Part shown: one piece after another, positions 13,746-19,745 of the stretch
Numbering within the stretch: the first letter of the stretch is position 1
Layout: each line of letters opens with the position of its first letter
DNA from: Flavobacteriales bacterium UBA7430
GTDB taxonomy: Bacteria > Bacteroidota > Bacteroidia > Flavobacteriales > UBA7430
Length of the DNA: 19,745 nt
NCBI GenBank assembly: GCA_002478765.1
Contig: DLQO01000029.1
Location: 1,697 to 21,441, forward strand
Direction of reading: 5' to 3'
The notes under the pieces: generated by a model
Seen by the model: only the letters and a program-made list of their open reading frames with translations
Databases searched by the model: none
What the model was told of the DNA's origin: nothing
Translations under genes and position numbers: made by a program

Positions 13746-15881
13746 ATGAAGAAGCAAAGGAATAGAGGGAAGAAATTACCTAATTTAAAGGCCCTCAAAC
13801 GAAGTATTATTACCCTATTTCAGGGCAATGATTCTCCTTTAACCCACAAAGATATTTACCGTCTTTTACAGGTTAAAGACAAGATTATCAAACACCAAGT
13901 GTTGTTTATTCTTAAAAACCTACTCACGGATGGAACTCTTAAAGAGTTGGGTCATGGCAAGTATGTTTCCAACGAATCAAGGGAGTTTTATGAGGGTAAA
14001 ATTGAGAAAACGGCATCCGGAGCAGGTTATGTAATTTGTGACGAATTAGAAACGGATGTGTACGTGCCGCCTAGAAGTTCGGGACAGACCCTGGGTGGTG
14101 ATCGTGTTCGAATTGTACTTACCGGAAAGCACACCGGGAAAAATCCAGAGGGTCTGGTTGTAAAAGTCATTGAGCGCGGAAGAACTGAATTTGTTGGAAA
14201 CCTGAGGCTTGATTCTCGTACTTGTTTTATGACTCCTGACAATTCAAGAATAGGGACTGATTTTTACATTGCTAAAGAGAAATTAAATGGTGCTAAAAAT
14301 GGGGACAAAGTTCAGGTTAAACTACTCGATTGGCCCGAAAGAGCCAAAAGCCCCTTCGCAGAAGTCGTTAAAGTCATTGGTAAATCTGGAGAGCATCATG
14401 CAGAAATTCATGCGATACTTGCTGAGTACGGATTGCCTTACGAATTCCCGAAGACTGTAGAAGATTACGTTGCCGCCATTCCCGAAGAAATTTCAACAGA
14501 CGAAATCGCAAAGCGACGTGACATGCGTCAGGTATTAACTTTCACGATAGATCCTCACGATGCTAAAGATTTTGATGATGCCCTCTCTATTGAGAAAGTG
14601 AAAGACGGACTCTGGGAAATAGGTATTCATATTGCTGACGTGTCTCATTATGTTGAGGAAGGTTCTCTTTTGAATGATGAAGCATACGAAAGAGCCACAT
14701 CGGTTTATTTGGTCGATCGAGTCGTACCGATGCTCCCAGAAAAACTCTCGAATAAGGTCTGCTCCTTAAGGCCTCACGAAGAAAAACTTTGTTTCTCAGC
14801 GGTATTTACTTTAAATGATAAAGCCGAAATTGTGAAAGAGTGGTTTGGTAGAACAGTGATTTATTCTGATCATCGTTTTACTTACGAAGATGCACAAGAA
14901 GTTATAGAGACCAAGAAAGGTAAATTTTCTGATGAGATTTTACTGATGGATAAGCTTGCAAAAATCATGCGTTCTAAGCGTGTTGAGGAAGGAGCCATTA
15001 CTTTTGATCGTGTAGAGGTTAAGTTTAGATTGAATGATTCCAACCATCCTACGGGTGTTTATTTCAAGCAGGCTAAAGATGCGAACAAGCTTATTGAGGA
15101 GTACATGTTACTTGCCAATAGACGTGTGGCTGGTTTTATTGGAAGAGCTAAAGACGGAACACCGACGAAGAAACCTTTTGTTTATCGAATCCATGATGTT
15201 CCAGATCCAGAGAAGATTGGAACCTTCTCTACCTTCGTGCAACAGTTTGGCCATCGAATGAATTTGAACTCTCCAAAAGAGATCGCGAATTCAATGAACC
15301 GTGTTCTTTCGGATGTGGCGGGTAAATCTGAAGAAAATATGGTAGAGCTTTTAGCCATTCGAACCATGAGTAAGGCTAAATATACCATAGAAAATATTGG
15401 ACATTACGGTCTGGGTTTTGAGGATTATACTCATTTTACATCCCCGATAAGACGTTGGCCTGACGTCATGGTTCATCGATTGTTGCAAAAGTATTTAGAC
15501 GGGGATTCGGTAAAGAACAAAGAGGAGATTGAAGTACAATGTAAGCATTCCTCTGCTATGGAAAAGTTGTCTACCGAAGCGGAAAGAGCCTCAATCAAGT
15601 ACATGCAAGTTAAGTACCTTACCGGTAAAGAAGGTGAAGAGTTTAAAGGAACCATCTCTGGGGTTACAGACTTTGGTTTGTTTGTGGAGCTTGAGGAAAG
15701 CCTCTGTGAAGGGCTTGTAGCCATCAGAGACATGAAGGATGATCACTACGATTTGAGTAAAGAAACCTTCAGTTTGGTGGGACGGAAAACAGGAAATAAA
15801 TATCAAATTGGTGATTCAGTACGAATTTCTGTTCGACAGGTAGATCTGGTAAAAAAGAAATTAGATTTTACCCTTGTATAA
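13746..15881 (+). CDS. rnr: Ribonuclease R
   Basis: A processive 3'-to-5' exoribonuclease that degrades structured RNA and takes part in mRNA decay and quality control. Of 711 residues, the N-terminus has a basic helix-turn-helix region (KKQRNRGKKLPNLKALKRSI, THKDIYRLLQ). It is followed by two cold-shock-type domains (about 75-220, with GAGYVICDE and VYVPPRSSG). The RNB catalytic domain comes next: TIDPHDAKDFDDALS (about 268-282) carries the acidic metal-binding residues, and GLGFEDYTHFTSPIRRWPD is the other signature. A C-terminal S1 domain (FKGTISGVTDFGLFVEL) ends almost at the stop, without the lysine-rich tail of the E. coli enzyme. The ATG at 13746 is chosen over a TTG at 13728, whose extra residues come from the inverted repeat. 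It is convergent with pheS, and the stops are 19 bases apart without a clear terminator. Confidence 0.95.
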   Translation: MKKQRNRGKKLPNLKALKRSIITLFQGNDSPLTHKDIYRLLQVKDKIIKHQVLFILKNLLTDGTLKELGHGKYVSNESREFYEGKIEKTASGAGYVICDELETDVYVPPRSSGQTLGGDRVRIVLTGKHTGKNPEGLVVKVIERGRTEFVGNLRLDSRTCFMTPDNSRIGTDFYIAKEKLNGAKNGDKVQVKLLDWPERAKSPFAEVVKVIGKSGEHHAEIHAILAEYGLPYEFPKTVEDYVAAIPEEISTDEIAKRRDMRQVLTFTIDPHDAKDFDDALSIEKVKDGLWEIGIHIADVSHYVEEGSLLNDEAYERATSVYLVDRVVPMLPEKLSNKVCSLRPHEEKLCFSAVFTLNDKAEIVKEWFGRTVIYSDHRFTYEDAQEVIETKKGKFSDEILLMDKLAKIMRSKRVEEGAITFDRVEVKFRLNDSNHPTGVYFKQAKDANKLIEEYMLLANRRVAGFIGRAKDGTPTKKPFVYRIHDVPDPEKIGTFSTFVQQFGHRMNLNSPKEIANSMNRVLSDVAGKSEENMVELLAIRTMSKAKYTIENIGHYGLGFEDYTHFTSPIRRWPDVMVHRLLQKYLDGDSVKNKEEIEVQCKHSSAMEKLSTEAERASIKYMQVKYLTGKEGEEFKGTISGVTDFGLFVELEESLCEGLVAIRDMKDDHYDLSKETFSLVGRKTGNKYQIGDSVRISVRQVDLVKKKLDFTLV

Positions 15882-15900
15882 GCAGCCCTTTTTTAAGGAA

Positions 15901-16920
15901 CTAAGCCGAGGTAAATTGCTCGAGAAAACGAACGTCATTTTCAAAGAAAAGTCTTAAATCTTTGATTTGATATTTGAGCATGGTGATGCGTTCTACACCC
16001 ATTCCGAAGGCAAAACCGGTGTATTTTTTTGAGTCTATACCACAGTTTTCCAATACGTTTGGATCGACCATACCACAGCCTAAAATTTCAACCCAACCTG
16101 TGTATTTACATATGTTACACCCTTTTCCCTTACAAATATTACAAGAAATATCTACTTCAGCACTTGGCTCTGTAAAAGGGAAATAGGAAGGTCTGAGTCG
16201 TATTTGCGTCTCTTTCCCGAAGAATTCTTGGGCAAAGTGAAGCAGCGTTTGTTTTAAGTCGGCAAAAGAAACATTTTCGTCAACGTACAAACCTTCAATT
16301 TGATGGAATATGCAGTGAGCTCTTGCTGAAATAGCTTCATTTCTAAAGACTCTCCCCGGAGAGATTGTTCTGATAGGAGCTTGATTCTTTTCCATAAATC
16401 GCACCTGAACAGAAGAGGTGTGAGTGCGCAGTAAATAATCCGGATCCCTTTGAATGAAAAAGGTATCCTGCATGTCTCTCGCCGGATGCTCATCAGGGAG
16501 GTTTAGTGCACTGAAATTGTGCCAGTCATCTTCAATTTCTGGCCCTTCAGAAATGGTAAATCCCAGGCGTGCAAAGATTTCAATGATTTCATTTTTTACG
16601 ATAGACAAGGGATGTCTTGAGCCCATGCGGAGTGGTTCGGCACTCATGGTTAGGTCCATTCCACTACCTGATTGACCTTCGAGATCTTCCAGAGCAGATT
16701 TTAAAACATCAATCTTCTCTTGTGTTTTGTTCTTCAGTTCGTTTAGCGTCTGACCAAACGCTTTTTTTTCGTTGTTAGGAACGTCTTTAAAAGCCGCAAA
16801 TAAGTCGTTGAGGATTCCCTTTTTACCTAAATATTGAATTCGAAACGCTTCAACAGCTTCTGCTGTACTCGCTTGGAATTTTTCTACGTCTAAAATATGT
16901 TCCTTAATCTGGTTTAGCAT
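15901..16920 (-). CDS. pheS: Phenylalanyl-tRNA synthetase alpha subunit
   Basis: Catalytic subunit of the (alpha-beta)2 enzyme that charges tRNA-Phe with phenylalanine in the cytoplasm. At 339 residues it has the usual bacterial length. A coiled-coil tRNA-binding N-terminus (about 1-85) is followed by HPLSIVKNEIIEIFARLGF, the class II motif 2 region (VFRNEAISARAHCIFHQIEGLYVD) and motif 3 (FGMGVERITMLKY). Between them, FTEPSAEVDISC runs into a four-cysteine insert, C-x2-C-x4-C-x2-C (CNICKGKGCNICKYTGW), which I recall from Bacteroidota PheS and which may bind zinc. pheT is not adjacent in the window. The gene is divergent from the small lipoprotein gene and no strong promoter is visible for it. 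Confidence 0.96.
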   Translation of the reverse strand: MLNQIKEHILDVEKFQASTAEAVEAFRIQYLGKKGILNDLFAAFKDVPNNEKKAFGQTLNELKNKTQEKIDVLKSALEDLEGQSGSGMDLTMSAEPLRMGSRHPLSIVKNEIIEIFARLGFTISEGPEIEDDWHNFSALNLPDEHPARDMQDTFFIQRDPDYLLRTHTSSVQVRFMEKNQAPIRTISPGRVFRNEAISARAHCIFHQIEGLYVDENVSFADLKQTLLHFAQEFFGKETQIRLRPSYFPFTEPSAEVDISCNICKGKGCNICKYTGWVEILGCGMVDPNVLENCGIDSKKYTGFAFGMGVERITMLKYQIKDLRLFFENDVRFLEQFTSA

Positions 16921-16967
16921 GGTCTTTGCATTATTTCAACGTAATAAAATCCGTACGCGAAAATTTG

Positions 16968-16975
16968 TATATTTG
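16968..16975 (+). promoter_or_regulatory. Candidate -7 promoter element (TATATTTG)
   Basis: An exact TAnnTTTG match ends 40 bases before the ATG of the lipoprotein gene at 17016, in the gap divergent from pheS. An AAGGA stretch just before the ATG could help ribosome binding. No -33 TTTG is seen. Confidence 0.4.
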
Positions 16976-17015
16976 GATTCAAATAATGCGCAATATTACT
17001 AAATATTAAGGACAT

Positions 17016-17369
17016 ATGAAACGTACTACATTTGCCATCACAAGCTCATTTTTTTGTTTGTTTGTAATTTTAACCTTTGTGAGCTCCTGTGAGGTAGATC
17101 ATTTTTATGAAGCTCAAATAACGGTAGTAAACCCAGAGGGAGTTCCTGTAAACGGGGCTAATGTAATGCTTGAGGTGGGAGTAGACGGTCCGGATACGTT
17201 GCCAGATGATAAGATAACAGGATCTGATGGAACGGTTGAATTTTCTTTCGATAACGTCGCCATCATGAAAGTAATGGCTGAAAAATCAGATGCGTCAGGA
17301 GAAAGTATGTTGATCTTGAAGGAGGATAAAAAAGTTGCGCTTACGGTTACAATTTATGACATTAACTAA
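17016..17369 (+). CDS. Small lipoprotein with carboxypeptidase-regulatory-like Ig fold
   Basis: A 117-residue predicted lipoprotein. Residues 1-24 form a signal peptide with lipobox VSS-C (Cys25). The mature part is a single beta-sandwich domain: ITVVNPEGVPVNGANVMLEV, then GSDGTVEFSFDN, then VALTVTIYDIN. This follows the order of the carboxypeptidase-D regulatory-like domain common in Bacteroidota outer-membrane and surface proteins (a V-x-G-A-x-V turn, then a DG-x-V/F strand). No catalytic residues are apparent. It probably sits in the outer membrane or periplasm and may bind a partner. Its 3' end overlaps the convergent gene by 8 bases. The family is moderately sure and the role unknown. 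Confidence 0.75.
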   Translation: MKRTTFAITSSFFCLFVILTFVSSCEVDHFYEAQITVVNPEGVPVNGANVMLEVGVDGPDTLPDDKITGSDGTVEFSFDNVAIMKVMAEKSDASGESMLILKEDKKVALTVTIYDIN

Positions 17370-17718
17370 AAGAGACTCCGTTTTCTTCAAAGTACAATAT
17401 AGCTGCTTCTTTCATTAAGATACTTTGCTCTCCAGGCTTTAATGGTGGGAGTTTTTCATTTGTTTGATAGTGTGGCCACCCATCCTTATCCCGACCTTCA
17501 AATTCATAGTAGTCATAATTACTTAACAGTCTACAAATGGCAATGTGAAGCAAGTCCAGCTTCTCGTCCTTACTGAATTCTCGGTATCCTTTACCTAACT
17601 CTTGAATACCAACCAGGAATAATATGGCTTGAAGATCTAAAGTCTCTCCATCTCCAAATTCATTCGATACATATTCGACCAATTTTTCCCACTTTACCTT
17701 TGATTCTGAATTTCTCAT
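17362..17718 (-). CDS. Conserved hypothetical protein, cytoplasmic
   Basis: With the start at 17718 this is a 118-residue soluble protein with no signal peptide. It reads as a helical domain (KWEKLVEYVSNEFGDGETLDLQ, AILFLVGIQELGKGYREFSKDEK, LDLLHIAICRLLS) followed by a short aromatic segment (YYEFEGRDKDGWPHYQ) and a proline-rich LPPLKPGEQ before a final helix. I recall similar proteins of unknown function in Bacteroidota. A longer frame from 17745 would add nine residues (MYFCAKIFQ). However, an exact -7 element TACTTTTG lies inside that extension on the same strand (17742-17735), so transcription should begin after it. The gene is convergent with, and overlaps, the lipoprotein gene by 8 bases. 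I claim no function. Confidence 0.75.
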   Translation of the reverse strand: MRNSESKVKWEKLVEYVSNEFGDGETLDLQAILFLVGIQELGKGYREFSKDEKLDLLHIAICRLLSNYDYYEFEGRDKDGWPHYQTNEKLPPLKPGEQSILMKEAAILYFEENGVSFS

Positions 17719-17734
17719 TTGAAATATTTTGGCA

Positions 17735-17742
17735 CAAAAGTA
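17735..17742 (-). promoter_or_regulatory. Candidate -7 promoter element (TACTTTTG) that decides the start of the hypothetical gene
   Basis: On the minus strand TACTTTTG matches TAnnTTTG exactly and ends 16 bases before the ATG at 17718. It lies inside the longest open frame (start 17745), which argues against that longer start. Confidence 0.5.
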
Positions 17743-17750
17743 CAATGTTC

Positions 17751-17781
17751 TTTGGAATCTTCTTTTCTCCGCGTAAATTTA
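17751..17781 (+). promoter_or_regulatory. Bacteroidota-type promoter of cvpA (TTTG, 19 bases, TAAATTTA)
   Basis: TTTG at 17751-17754 is followed after exactly 19 bases by TAAATTTA (17774-17781), seven of eight to TAnnTTTG. This is the only site in the window where I find both halves at the expected spacing. The -7 box ends 4 bases before the ATG at 17786, so the mRNA should be leaderless or nearly so. Confidence 0.6.
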
Positions 17782-17785
17782 TCCC

Positions 17786-18313
17786 ATGAATTATTTCGAT
17801 TATATTTTATTGTTACCTGTGCTTTACGGATTGTACAGGGGATTTAGCAAAGGTTTTATTCTTGAATTGGCGTCATTGTTGGCATTAGTACTTGGAATAT
17901 ACGGTGCCATGCATTTTTCTTCGTTCACCTTCACTTATCTAAGTGAATTTATTGAGCTAGAATCTAGTTATTTGCAATTGGCTTCATACGGAGTAACATT
18001 TCTCGCCATTGTAATCGTGGTTACTTTATCCGCCAAGGTTCTCACGCTTCTCATTAAAATGGTTGCGCTGGGCTTCGTCAATCGAATGATGGGTGCAATT
18101 TTTGGAGGTTTTAAAGCACTTTTGATTTTAGCTGTTTTACTGTTGTTTTTTGACGGTATTAACCATCAATTTAGGCTGGTAAAACAATCGGTTTTAGATG
18201 CCTCTTTACTGTATCATCCTATTCGAAAAAATGCGGAGACAATTTATCCCAATGTTTTGGAAGAATATGAAAAGCAAAAACAAAATATTGAGGATTTAGA
18301 GCAAGTGCTGTAA
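17786..18313 (+). CDS. CvpA family membrane protein
   Basis: A 175-residue inner-membrane protein of the CvpA family (named for the E. coli colicin V production locus; the molecular role is not settled). The N-terminus MNYFDYILLLPVLYGLYRG followed by FSKGFILELASLLALVLGIYG is the family hallmark. Hydrophobic segments at about residues 4-20, 27-45, 66-90 and 100-121 predict four membrane helices. The C-terminal 45 residues are soluble and end in a short acidic helical tail (KQKQNIEDLEQVL). The first Met is the expected family start even though the -7 box lies only four bases upstream. Its stop is followed immediately by a bidirectional terminator shared with pgk. Confidence 0.88.
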   Translation: MNYFDYILLLPVLYGLYRGFSKGFILELASLLALVLGIYGAMHFSSFTFTYLSEFIELESSYLQLASYGVTFLAIVIVVTLSAKVLTLLIKMVALGFVNRMMGAIFGGFKALLILAVLLLFFDGINHQFRLVKQSVLDASLLYHPIRKNAETIYPNVLEEYEKQKQNIEDLEQVL

Positions 18314-18316
18314 AAA

Positions 18317-18342
18317 AAAAGCGACTCATTTGAGTCGCTTTT
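18317..18342. terminator. Bidirectional terminator between cvpA and pgk
   Basis: GCGACTCA (18321-18328) and TGAGTCGC (18331-18338) are perfect inverted copies with a central TT, flanked by a run of nine As on the left and TTTT on the right, so it can serve both convergent genes. It lies 3 bases after the cvpA stop and just before the pgk stop. Confidence 0.9.
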
Positions 18343-18343
18343 G

Positions 18344-19534
18344 TTATTTATTGATGGCCTGAACACCCGGCAGCTCTTTGCCTTCCAGATATTCAAGCAT
18401 TGCTCCACCTCCCGTAGACACATAGCTTACCCGATCTTGCATGTTGAATTTTTTTACTGCGGCAACAGAGTCACCCCCACCGACTAAAGAAAAACTTCCT
18501 TGTTCTGTGGCGTCAGCAATAGCTTGAGCTACAAATTTAGTCCCTTCAGCAAAGGCATCCATCTCGAAGACACCCATGGGGCCGTTCCAAAGAATTGTTT
18601 TTGAGTTCAGAATGGCTTTGCGGTAAAGTAATTTTGTCTTGTCACTAATATCTAGACCCATCCATCCATCTTCCACTTTGTCAATGTCGGTAACGGATGT
18701 GTTTGCGTCATTCGAGAAAGCATCCGCGTTAAGAGAGTCAACAGGAATGAGTAATTCTACACCTTTTTCTTTAGCCTCAGCAATTAACGATAGCGCCAGG
18801 TCTAGCTTGTCATTTTCTACCAGTGATGCGCCAACATTCCCACCCATAGCTTTGGCAAATGTGTACGACATTCCTCCTCCGATGATGATCTTGTCCACTT
18901 TACCCATCAGCTTGTTGATGATGGTGATTTTAGATGAAACTTTTGCACCACCCATAATTGCGGTTATAGGCCTCTCTCCTTCGCTGACTACTTTTTCTAA
19001 ATTATTGATTTCATTTGCCATGACGTATCCGAAACATTTGTTGTTTCCAACATAGTTAGCGATTACAGCTGTGGATGCATGAGCTCTGTGAGCGGTTCCA
19101 AAAGCATCATTTACATAGACATCAGCTAGTTTAGAGAGTTTCTCTGCAAAAGTCTTATCTCCAGCTTTTTCTTCTTTATAAAATCTAAGATTCTCGAGCA
19201 AGAGAACTTCACCTTCACCCAATTCCTTGGTTGCCGAGCTTACCTCAGACCCAATACAATCTGGAACAAACTTTACAGAAATGTTTAGTTTTTCAGACAG
19301 GTGGTCTGTTAAGTGGCTTAATGAATATTTATTCTCGGGCCCGTTTTCGGGTCGACCTAAGTGAGACATCAAGATAACGCTACCTCCATCATTAAGAATT
19401 TTCTTGATGGTGGGAAGTGCTGCACTTATACGCGTATCATCTGTAATTTTTAAATCATCGCTTAACGGTACGTTGAAGTCTACCCTGATTAAGGCTTTTT
19501 TGCCTTTGAAATTTAGTTCATCGATTGTTTTCAT
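18344..19534 (-). CDS. pgk: Phosphoglycerate kinase
   Basis: A glycolytic and gluconeogenic enzyme transferring phosphate from 1,3-bisphosphoglycerate to ADP in the cytoplasm. With the start at 19534 it has 396 residues, the usual bacterial length. The N-terminus [24 protein letters not shown] is the family start. Other marks are MSHLGRPEN (substrate site), [43 protein letters not shown] and the nucleotide-binding [12 protein letters not shown] near the end. A longer open frame from 19573 would add 13 residues ([13 protein letters not shown]). These match nothing in the family, and the extension contains the -7 element. The gene appears to be transcribed alone. Confidence 0.97.
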   Translation of the reverse strand: MKTIDELNFKGKKALIRVDFNVPLSDDLKITDDTRISAALPTIKKILNDGGSVILMSHLGRPENGPENKYSLSHLTDHLSEKLNISVKFVPDCIGSEVSSATKELGEGEVLLLENLRFYKEEKAGDKTFAEKLSKLADVYVNDAFGTAHRAHASTAVIANYVGNNKCFGYVMANEINNLEKVVSEGERPITAIMGGAKVSSKITIINKLMGKVDKIIIGGGMSYTFAKAMGGNVGASLVENDKLDLALSLIAEAKEKGVELLIPVDSLNADAFSNDANTSVTDIDKVEDGWMGLDISDKTKLLYRKAILNSKTILWNGPMGVFEMDAFAEGTKFVAQAIADATEQGSFSLVGGGDSVAAVKKFNMQDRVSYVSTGGGAMLEYLEGKELPGVQAINK

Positions 19535-19538
19535 TCCA

Positions 19539-19546
19539 CAAAAGTA
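19539..19546 (-). promoter_or_regulatory. Candidate -7 promoter element (TACTTTTG) of pgk
   Basis: On the minus strand TACTTTTG matches TAnnTTTG exactly and ends 4 bases before the ATG at 19534, so the transcript would be leaderless or nearly so. The -33 region upstream has only a weak TTTTC. The element lies inside the longer open frame from 19573 and argues against that start. Confidence 0.5.
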
Positions 19547-19643
19547 AGTCTTCTGTTTGTTACTGGAAAACATCTTTTTGAAGAAAGCCCATACTTTGCT
19601 AACAAACTAGGGGGCGTTAATCCGTGAAAGCTAATGAAGAGCC

Positions 19644-19745
19644 TTATACCTGAAAGTATACGTCGTCAAAAGGAACTCTAAATTGAGGGCCATAAACACC
19701 CAATTGATCTCGAACGCCACAACTTACGACCATTGTTATTTCAGC
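19644..19745 (-). CDS. Possible C-terminal end of an unidentified gene, cut by the window edge
   Basis: On the minus strand a frame open from the window edge codes for 33 residues, ending GVYGPQFRVPFDDVYFQV, before a TAA at 19644-19646. The composition looks protein-like and the orientation matches pgk, which starts 109 bases further along. The fragment is too short to recognise, and chance is possible. The 70 bases between this stop and 19573 hold nothing I can name. Confidence 0.4.
   Translation of the reverse strand, partial: AEITMVVSCGVRDQLGVYGPQFRVPFDDVYFQV

Noticed and set aside
15882..15900. Terminator between rnr and pheS
   Set aside because: Only a four-base CCTT/AAGG inverted repeat is present around a T-run; too weak to call.
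19535..19573. 13-residue N-terminal extension of Pgk
   Set aside because: It is foreign to the family and contains the -7 promoter element.

Overview
The window looks like a chromosomal segment of a marine-type Bacteroidota (Flavobacteriales-like) bacterium. The evidence is AT-rich DNA and two secreted proteins with canonical type IX secretion (T9SS) C-terminal sorting domains. Further evidence is several promoter elements of the Bacteroidota form TAnnTTTG, a PheS with the four-cysteine insert, and GC-x-D...DDGSC repeats of the kind common in marine Bacteroidota surface proteins. I see no phage, insertion sequence, CRISPR array, rRNA or tRNA. The species assignment is inference.

Layout. 1-2700: three single genes in the same direction, each preceded or followed by a member of a family of near-identical terminator hairpins: a surface-type PhoD-like phosphatase lipoprotein, a UPF0114/YqhA-type membrane protein and a small conserved hypothetical protein. 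2700-8340: an accessory block for secreted proteins. It holds a tandem cupredoxin protein, a T9SS cargo protein and a 1143-residue trypsin-family protease carrying GC/DDGSC repeats and three lipocalin-like modules. The cupredoxin protein and the protease end in the same C-terminal module of about 75 residues, with two cysteines 60 residues apart. The block includes a 341-base gap with a possible decayed reading frame on the minus strand.

8340-11330: a divergent pair of units. One is a DUF2805/TIGR03643 small basic protein on the minus strand. The other is a likely pterin operon on the plus strand: a 6-pyruvoyltetrahydropterin synthase with the CX5HGH motif, FolE overlapping it by 8 bases, and a YbjT-type NAD(P)-binding protein with a DUF2867-like C-terminus. 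FolE would supply dihydroneopterin triphosphate to the synthase. The motif favours a biopterin-like product over queuosine. The role of the third gene is open.

11330-13470: a secreted M43-type metalloprotease with a PKD domain and T9SS signal. 13470-19640: housekeeping genes: RNase R (rnr), pheS, a small lipoprotein, a conserved hypothetical protein, CvpA and pgk. An incomplete reading frame on the minus strand runs off the right edge.

Several starts were moved downstream of the longest open frame (PTPS to 8687, RNase R to 13746, the small hypothetical to 17718, pgk to 19534). Conserved family N-termini begin there, and in some cases a promoter -7 element lies inside the putative extension. 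The -7 boxes of cvpA, pgk and rnr end only 4-6 bases before the ATG, which suggests leaderless or nearly leaderless mRNAs. All family assignments are from reading the sequence and memory of the families. No database search was run.
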